A DNA stretch of 64,000 nt, from the NCBI RefSeq assembly GCF_029854215.1, contig NZ_CP122961.1:2542001-2606000 (forward strand). The letters run 5' to 3'. Below are positions 58,652 through 64,000 of the stretch, in pieces (position 1 is the stretch's first letter; each line of letters opens with the position of its first letter). The notes below the pieces were generated by a model, which saw only the letters and a program-made list of their open reading frames with translations, was not told the DNA's origin and did no database searches. The DNA is from Halomonas alkaliantarctica (GTDB taxonomy: Bacteria; Pseudomonadota; Gammaproteobacteria; Pseudomonadales; Halomonadaceae). Position numbers and translations under genes: made by a program.

Positions 58652-60457
58652 TTAGATTTCAAAACCCAAGCCGAAGTCTTCGCTGGAGATAGCCATTAGG
58701 CTGGAAGCGCCTGATTGAATCATTTGTGCATGGGCCTTGGTGCGCGGTAATAGTCGCTGGTAATAGAAGCGAGCCGTATTCAATTTAGCGGCATAGAAGG
58801 CCTTATCGTCACCTTCTAAAGAGGCCGACGCCTGTTTGGCCGCGCGGGCAAATAGGTACGCCAGCGTGACGTAGCCCGAGTACATAAGGTAATCAACACT
58901 CGCCGCGCCTACTTCTTCGCGGTCTTGCATTGCTTTCATGCCCACCCCCATGGTCAGCTCACCCCACTCTGCATTGAGCTTAGCCAGCGGCCCGACAAAC
59001 TCTTTGAGAGCGGGATTGTCGGCTTCAGTTTTACAGAACTTATGAATCTCTTTGGTGAATACCTTCAGCGATTCACCCTGACTCATGAGTACTTTACGGC
59101 CCAGCAGATCAAGCGCCTGGATACCGGTAGTACCTTCATACAAACGGGTGATACGCGCATCGCGCACCAATTGCTCCATGCCCCACTCTTTAATGAAGCC
59201 ATGACCGCCGTAGATCTGTACGCCCTCGTTAGTACTTTCAAAACCAACTTCGGTCAGGAAAGCCTTAACAATCGGCGTTAGCAAACCAAGTAGAGTTTCA
59301 GCGTGGTCCCGTTCTTCACCCGGCTCACCATGCTCCACCACATCGAGCATTTGCGCGGTGTAAAGCACCAGCATACGACCACCTTCGGCGAAAGCTTTCT
59401 GGGTTAGCAGCATGCGGCGAACATCGGGGTGAACGATGATCGGATCAGCGGGCTTTTCAGGCGCCTGCTTGCCCGATAATCCACGCATCTGTAACCGGTC
59501 ACGGGCATAGCTCAATGAATTCTGAAAACTGGCTTCAATCAAACCCAGACCTTGAATGCCCACCCCGAGACGCGCTGCGTTCATCATGGTGAACATGCAC
59601 GCCAGCCCTTTATTGGGTGGCCCTACCAGGTAGCCAGTTGCACCATCGAAGTTCATCACGCAGGTGGCATTACCATGAATGCCCATCTTGTGCTCGAGCG
59701 AACCGCAGGTGACACCATTACGCTCACCCACATCACCCTGGGCATCGGGCAAGAACTTGGGCACTACAAATAGCGAGATACCTTTGGAGCCTTCCGGTGC
59801 GCCGGGCAGTTTTGCCAATACCAAATGGACGATATTTTCAGCCAGGTTGTGCTCACCGGCCGAAATAAAAATTTTGGTACCGGTAATCGCATAGGCATCA
59901 CCGTCAGCGGGCACTGCTCGCGTCTTGATCAAGCCTAGGTCAGTACCGCAGTGCGGCTCGGTTAGGCACATAGTGCCCGTCCATACCCCTTCAACCAGCT
60001 TGGTGAGATACGTCGCCTTCTGCTCATCGGTACCATGATGGCGCAGTGCATCCGCCGCACCATGAGAGAGCCCCGGGTACATGCCCCACGCCAAGTTAGT
60101 GGCACAGATCATTTCCGACAGCAGCATCGCCAATGAAGGCGGCAGACCTTGCCCACCATGAGCAGGATCGGCGGCCAGACTCGGCCAACCACCCTCTACA
60201 TACTGCTGGTATGCCTCTTTGAAACCGTTAGGCGCTTTGACCTCGCCCCCTTCCAGCAAACAACCCTCTTCATCGCCACTCTGATTGATCGGTAGCAATA
60301 CGTCGCGGGCGAAGCGCGCACCCTCTTCCAAAATAGCGCTGACCACATCTGGCGACGCATCGTCACCATTTGGCAGACGCGCGTAGTGAGCGGGGTAGTC
60401 AAGCATCTCGTCCATAACGAAACGCATATCACGAATAGGGGCCTGATAGCTGGGCAT
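58652..60457 (-). CDS. Acyl-CoA dehydrogenase, DmdC-like with extra C-terminal domain
   Basis: FAD enzyme of 601 residues from the ATG at 60457 (AGGAGA eight bases upstream). The extension to 60523 would start inside an operator. The N-terminus MPSYQAPIRDMRFVMDEMLD, the central MCLTEPHCGTDLGLIKTRAV and TGTKIFISAGEHNL blocks, and the catalytic-Glu motif RLYEGTTGIQALDLLGRKVL fit the long acyl-CoA dehydrogenases of the DmdC / 3-methylthiopropionyl-CoA dehydrogenase type. The ~100-residue C-terminal extension is characteristic. Many members are general fatty acyl-CoA enzymes, so DMSP use is not implied. It has its own promoter region with a PsrA-type operator. Confidence 0.88.
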   Translation of the reverse strand: MPSYQAPIRDMRFVMDEMLDYPAHYARLPNGDDASPDVVSAILEEGARFARDVLLPINQSGDEEGCLLEGGEVKAPNGFKEAYQQYVEGGWPSLAADPAHGGQGLPPSLAMLLSEMICATNLAWGMYPGLSHGAADALRHHGTDEQKATYLTKLVEGVWTGTMCLTEPHCGTDLGLIKTRAVPADGDAYAITGTKIFISAGEHNLAENIVHLVLAKLPGAPEGSKGISLFVVPKFLPDAQGDVGERNGVTCGSLEHKMGIHGNATCVMNFDGATGYLVGPPNKGLACMFTMMNAARLGVGIQGLGLIEASFQNSLSYARDRLQMRGLSGKQAPEKPADPIIVHPDVRRMLLTQKAFAEGGRMLVLYTAQMLDVVEHGEPGEERDHAETLLGLLTPIVKAFLTEVGFESTNEGVQIYGGHGFIKEWGMEQLVRDARITRLYEGTTGIQALDLLGRKVLMSQGESLKVFTKEIHKFCKTEADNPALKEFVGPLAKLNAEWGELTMGVGMKAMQDREEVGAASVDYLMYSGYVTLAYLFARAAKQASASLEGDDKAFYAAKLNTARFYYQRLLPRTKAHAQMIQSGASSLMAISSEDFGLGFEI

Positions 60458-60513
60458 CGCACTTCTCCTAAAAAGGGGGGTTGAGAGCCGATCAGTACAT
60501 TTGAGCTCACGAC

Positions 60514-60533
60514 TTTCAAACACATGTTTGAAA
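60514..60533. promoter_or_regulatory. PsrA-type operator before the acyl-CoA dehydrogenase
   Basis: TTTCAAACACATGTTTGAAA has 9-bp arms around CA and contains CAAAC-ACAT-GTTTG, an exact fit to the CAAAC-N4-GTTTG pattern described for the fatty-acid-responsive TetR repressor PsrA of Pseudomonas. It lies 57 bp upstream of the ATG. No psrA gene is in this window. Confidence 0.65.
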
Positions 60534-60641
60534 ATTAGCGCGGGCGCCTTCCAGAGTCAAGCGGGCGTTTGAATTTAGCCTGAAAACACACTAGAACTTT
60601 GGTCGCCCAATACATAAACTCATGGTGCAAATAATAAAAAA

Positions 60642-60666
60642 ACTCGCCAACCAAAAGCTGACGAGT
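60642..60666 (-). terminator. Terminator after the SDR gene at 60701
   Basis: On the minus strand ACTCGTCA (60659-60666) pairs with TGGCGAGT (60642-60649), including one G-U pair, followed by a T6 run. It separates this gene from the dehydrogenase gene downstream, so the two are independent transcripts. Confidence 0.7.
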
Positions 60667-60700
60667 CGTTTTATTTCTCTTTTACCCACTTGCGATCGGC

Positions 60701-61468
60701 TTACTGCATACGAATGCCGCCGTCTAAACGGATCAGCTCACCATTGAGCATAGGATTGGTAATAATCTGCTCGGCTAATTGAGCAAACTCATCCGGCTTA
60801 CCTAAACGCTTAGGAAATGGCACCGCTGCCGCTAGCGCCTGGGCAGCCTCGTCGGGAATTTCGCTCATCATCGGCGTTTCAAACACACCAGGGGCGATGG
60901 CCATTACCCGGATAGCGTGCCGCGACAATTCCCGAGCCGCAGGTAACGTCATACCCACGACGCCAGCTTTAGAAGCGCTATAAGCGCACTGACCAACCTG
61001 CCCATCGAAAGCAGCAATGGACGCGGTATTAATAATTACTCCGCGCTCACCACTCTCATTAGGCGCGTTTTTAGCCATCGCGGCAGCCGCAAGGCGCATA
61101 ACGTTAAAGGTGCCTACGAGGTTAATGTTGATCGTTTTCATATAGCTTTCGAGATCAGCCGGGTTGCCTTCGCGATCAACAAGCTTGGCTACGCTAACCA
61201 CCCCCGCGCAATGAACCACGCCGGAAAGCCCACGTTCGCCACCCAGCGCTACGGCCGCATCTACAGCCTGCTGCATCTGTTCGCCTAAAGTAATATCCGC
61301 CAGAATGGCACGCGCATTTGCCCCCAACTGCTGGGCGTGGGAATTGACACTGTCATTTAAGTCGCATAACACGACGCGGGCACCTGCAGCGACCAAGCGC
61401 TCTGCGGTAGCCGCCCCCAATCCCGAAGCGGCCCCGGTAATTAAAAATGTACTCTCCTTAACCTGCAT
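60701..61468 (-). CDS. SDR 3-hydroxyacyl-CoA dehydrogenase-like (HSD10 type)
   Basis: Short-chain dehydrogenase of 255 residues. The cofactor motif is [14 protein letters not shown], with Asp36 in VVLCDLND favouring NAD. Catalytic Ser150 is in [10 protein letters not shown], with Tyr163 and Lys167 in [10 protein letters not shown]. The insert between residues 95 and 110 and the [17 protein letters not shown] block fit type-2 (HSD17B10-like) 3-hydroxyacyl-CoA dehydrogenases of short branched acyl-CoA breakdown. It lies 52 bp after the acyl-CoA synthetase gene on the same strand, probably as an operon. Confidence 0.85.
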   Translation of the reverse strand: MQVKESTFLITGAASGLGAATAERLVAAGARVVLCDLNDSVNSHAQQLGANARAILADITLGEQMQQAVDAAVALGGERGLSGVVHCAGVVSVAKLVDREGNPADLESYMKTININLVGTFNVMRLAAAAMAKNAPNESGERGVIINTASIAAFDGQVGQCAYSASKAGVVGMTLPAARELSRHAIRVMAIAPGVFETPMMSEIPDEAAQALAAAVPFPKRLGKPDEFAQLAEQIITNPMLNGELIRLDGGIRMQ

Positions 61469-61520
61469 CTCCGTATTCCCTATGCTTGTTATGTACGGTT
61501 GCCATATATAGTCGATTGAT

Positions 61521-63191
61521 TTATTCGCTAGCTTTGGCTTCTTCTACCGCCTGGGCACGCAGTTTAAAGCGCTGAATCTTACCGCTAGGGGTTTTAGGCA
61601 ACTCATCGACAAACTCAATAATGCGCGGAAAAGCGTGAGTCGAAAGCCGATCGCGCACTCGCTGTTTGATTTCATCAGCAAGCTCATCGCTTGCCTCATA
61701 GCCTTCGCGTAGCACGATATACGACTTGATCACCTCGCCGCGAATCTCATCAGGCTGCCCCACTGCCGCTGACTCGGCGACCGCAGGATGCGTCATCACG
61801 CTATTTTCTACGTCCGTAGGTCCCACCCGGTAACCCGCCGTGGTAATAATGTCGTCGTCACGCCCGGCAAATTGAAAGGTGCCGTCTTCATTGCGGATAA
61901 CCACATCGCCAGTCAGGTAATAGCCCTCTACAAAGGGGTTCTTCTCTTGCCAGGTGTAGCCCTGGAAAAAGTGCGCAGGTGAATTCTTGATATCGACGGC
62001 AAGGACACCAGGCTCCCCGGCAGGCAGCTCGCGATACTCGGCATCCAAAATCGCCAAGCGATAACCCGGCATCGGCACGCCCATTGCACCCACATGCTTT
62101 AGATGGTCAAGCGAATGGTGGTTATTGCACGTCATGCCGGTTTCCGTCTGGCCGTAGTGATCCATGACCGGACAGCCCAGCGACTTCTCCACCCAGGTCA
62201 CCACTTCAGTATTTAAAGGTTCGCCCGCCGAGCTCGCCGCACGTAGCTCTAGCGTTTCATGAGCGTCATCAAATAGCCCTGATGCTTTCATTAACCGGTA
62301 AGCGGTCGGCGCGGCAGCAAAATTAGTAATATGGTGGCGCTTCATAAACGCCAGCGCCCCCTCGGCGCTAAATCCTGCTTCGCAGAAATGCGTCGTTACG
62401 CCGAGCAGTAAAGGCCCGGCAATCGCATAATAGAGACCATAGGCCCAGCCGGGGTCGGCCATATTCCAGAAGCGGTCATCGTCACGCAGATCAATGGCCA
62501 GCTCCATATAGATCGCAAAAGCAGTCATGCCCGCCAGTGGCACGGCAACGCCTTTCGGTTTGCCTACGGTGCCAGAGGTGAACATTTGCAGAAATGGCGC
62601 TTCAGGCGCGAGTCTCGGCGGCTGATCGCTCATTGACGTATGCGTCAATGCAGCTTGCCAATCATGATCACCTGAGTGCTCGCTGGTCGCCCCACCCGCA
62701 GCCAGTACCGGCGGGCATTGGCTAAGACCATCGAATTTATAGCGATTAGCGTGATCGGTTATCACCAACTTGGTGCCTGCGCGCCCTAGTCGATAGTCCA
62801 CCGCATCGGGGCCGAAGGCGGTAAACAGCGGCTGATAAACCGCGCCAATACGCCATGTTGCTAAGACCGCAACCAATAGCTGTGGTGACCGTGGCAGCAT
62901 GCAGGCGATGCGGTCGCCTATACCCAACCCCTGAGACTGAAACCACCCTGCCAGCTTGGCGCTCTGCTCGTCTAGCTCGGCGTAGGTCAGGGTATGCAAA
63001 TCACCTTGAGAATCCTCTTGAACCAGCGCTAGCACATCGCCGCGTCCAGCGCGCACATGACGCCCACAGCATGCCTCAAAGGCATTTAGCAGGCCGTCCT
63101 GGTGGTCATCCAGGCGAGCGATAACGCTATCCACGGAAAAGTTATCGAGATAGTGGTGATAGTCGGGCAGTGAATGTGATGTCGCTGTCAT
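61521..63191 (-). CDS. AMP-forming acyl-CoA synthetase
   Basis: Adenylate-forming ligase of 556 residues. The AMP-binding loop is MFTSGTVGKPKGVAVPL near residue 205-222. DHYGQTETGMTCNNH near 340 is motif A5, and YLTGDVVIRNEDGTFQF and AGRDDDIITTAGYRVGPTDV are the hinge region. The catalytic lysine is in KTPSGKIQRFKLR at the C-terminus. It resembles medium-chain or acetyl-type synthetases; the acid is not readable. It probably activates a fatty or branched acid for the SDR and dehydrogenase nearby. The gap upstream carries a palindromic operator-like site. Confidence 0.88.
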   Translation of the reverse strand: MTATSHSLPDYHHYLDNFSVDSVIARLDDHQDGLLNAFEACCGRHVRAGRGDVLALVQEDSQGDLHTLTYAELDEQSAKLAGWFQSQGLGIGDRIACMLPRSPQLLVAVLATWRIGAVYQPLFTAFGPDAVDYRLGRAGTKLVITDHANRYKFDGLSQCPPVLAAGGATSEHSGDHDWQAALTHTSMSDQPPRLAPEAPFLQMFTSGTVGKPKGVAVPLAGMTAFAIYMELAIDLRDDDRFWNMADPGWAYGLYYAIAGPLLLGVTTHFCEAGFSAEGALAFMKRHHITNFAAAPTAYRLMKASGLFDDAHETLELRAASSAGEPLNTEVVTWVEKSLGCPVMDHYGQTETGMTCNNHHSLDHLKHVGAMGVPMPGYRLAILDAEYRELPAGEPGVLAVDIKNSPAHFFQGYTWQEKNPFVEGYYLTGDVVIRNEDGTFQFAGRDDDIITTAGYRVGPTDVENSVMTHPAVAESAAVGQPDEIRGEVIKSYIVLREGYEASDELADEIKQRVRDRLSTHAFPRIIEFVDELPKTPSGKIQRFKLRAQAVEEAKASE

Positions 63192-63264
63192 GATGGCTCT
63201 CTTGTGTTATTGGAAATGAGCTCGTAGTGAGAATGGGCACAAGCAATATTGTTATATTTATCCG

Positions 63265-63279
63265 TTGACGTTAACGTAA
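63265..63279. promoter_or_regulatory. LiuR-like palindrome upstream of the acyl-CoA synthetase
   Basis: TTGACGTTAACGTAA contains the perfect palindrome ACGTTAACGT. It lies 73 bp before the synthetase start. From memory it resembles the MerR-type LiuR operator that governs branched-chain amino acid and acyl-CoA breakdown genes in proteobacteria. No liuR gene is in view. Confidence 0.4.
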
Positions 63280-63380
63280 GCTTAAAGATAATAGCAACGC
63301 TAAAAGTAAACGGCACAGAGAGCAAGCACTGTTCTAAGTTGTAGCGTTAGACGTTGGTCGAGACAAACGTCATCAAAGCA

Positions 63381-63959
63381 TCAAACCGAGGTAGGCATAA
63401 TCATGGCGACCAGCTCGTCAGCGAGGTCATCAGGCGAGCGTGGCCCGTTGGGGTCGTACCAGCGCACCGTCCAGTTCAGCGCGCCCAACACAAAGCGCGA
63501 GACAAGAAAGCGATCGCCATGGATCAAGCCTGCTTCCAAAGCATCGTCGATAACAGCAACCCACAGCGCCTCATAAGCATCGCGTAAATGGCTTAAATGA
63601 GCACTGGCCGCCGGGTCGAGTCGGCGCCACTCAAACAATGCCACCACATGGGCATTGCGGTCAGTAAAGAGGGTTTCGAGATGGGCACGCGCCATGGTCC
63701 GCAGGCGTACTTCAGGCTCAGCGGCGCACTCATTCAGCGCTTTACGCGCGATCATCAAGGCATTTTGCGTGCCCTCTTCAATGACCGCGGCGAGGATTTC
63801 CTGCTTATCTTTAAAATGATGAAACAAGCTGCCGGACTTAATACCCATTTCCTGCGCCAGCATACGCACCGTTGTGCGATCAAAGCCCTCTTGGACGAAT
63901 AGCTGAGCCGCGAGGCTCGTCAATTCCTTGCGGCGAGGGGAAGCATTCATTACATTCAT
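63381..63959 (-). CDS. TetR-family regulator of the acyl-CoA cluster
   Basis: Repressor of 192 residues. The helix-turn-helix lies at about residues 12-58 (LTSLAAQLFVQEGFDRTTVR, then IKSGSLFHHFKDKQEILAAV). The C-terminal part (AHLETLFTDRNAHVVALFEW, then SRFVLGALNWTVRWY) looks like the TetR_C_33 group, which includes KstR2-like acyl-CoA-sensing repressors. It lies 189 bp upstream of the synthetase on the same strand. A near-palindrome CTAGCGCTTG (63970-63979) just before its start may be an autoregulatory site. ATGs at 63959 and 63950 are both possible; neither has a strong ribosome site. Confidence 0.85.
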   Translation of the reverse strand: MNVMNASPRRKELTSLAAQLFVQEGFDRTTVRMLAQEMGIKSGSLFHHFKDKQEILAAVIEEGTQNALMIARKALNECAAEPEVRLRTMARAHLETLFTDRNAHVVALFEWRRLDPAASAHLSHLRDAYEALWVAVIDDALEAGLIHGDRFLVSRFVLGALNWTVRWYDPNGPRSPDDLADELVAMIMPTSV

Positions 63960-64000
63960 GTCATTTACACTAGCGCTTGCTTGGTTACTCTGGAGAGAAC

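Overview
The window looks like chromosome of a moderately GC-rich gammaproteobacterium, most likely Halomonadaceae (Halomonas/Vreelandella-like). The 16S/23S/5S genes read as gammaproteobacterial. Typical gammaproteobacterial housekeeping genes are present (rlmM, epmC, yqcC, a DUF3549 gene, rimB-like/rimK, fadBA, uup). Proline catabolism and uptake are conspicuous, as in osmoadapting halophiles. I saw no insertion sequence, phage gene, CRISPR array or tRNA gene.

Layout. 1-3.8 kb: nadK (cut by the window edge), a YigM-type transporter, a Pmp3-like membrane protein, a CBS-domain protein, and a gap holding an orphan minus-strand terminator plus promoter (candidate sRNA). 3.8-13.6 kb: proline module with an AraC regulator, a short putA, a decayed putP-like fragment, an intact putP, and a second longer putA. 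13.8-18.9 kb: ompW, yqcC, a DUF3549 gene, rimB-like, rimK, a helical protein and sanA. 18.9-25 kb: a complete minus-strand SUF iron-sulfur operon (regulator-sufB-sufC-sufD-sufS-sufT) with a readable promoter and IscR-like operator. 25.3-37.3 kb: small genes, a deacetylase-family hydrolase, fadBA, a MarR/SlyA regulator, a universal stress protein and uup.

37.5-45.8 kb is an accessory catabolic island between uup and tatD. It holds an AraC/OruR-like regulator divergent from a TRAP transporter (dctPQM), followed by an SDR dehydrogenase, a beta-keto acid cleavage enzyme (BKACE), a second SDR and an AT-rich exported SMP-30-type lactonase. It ends in a terminator that runs into 19 perfect copies of a 7-bp repeat. 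The natural reading is a pathway that opens a lactone, imports the hydroxy acid, oxidises it to a beta-keto acid and cleaves it with acetyl-CoA. The substrate is unknown.

46-53 kb is housekeeping (tatD, epmC, a MATE pump, a DUF3080 lipoprotein, a TusA-like gene, rlmM). 53.1-58.5 kb is a minus-strand rRNA operon with a tRNA-less 16S-23S spacer and visible promoter, boxA elements, processing stalks and terminator. 58.6-64 kb is an acyl-CoA catabolism cluster (DmdC-like acyl-CoA dehydrogenase, SDR, acyl-CoA synthetase, TetR regulator). A near-perfect PsrA-type operator lies in front of the dehydrogenase, and a weaker one lies in front of fadBA.
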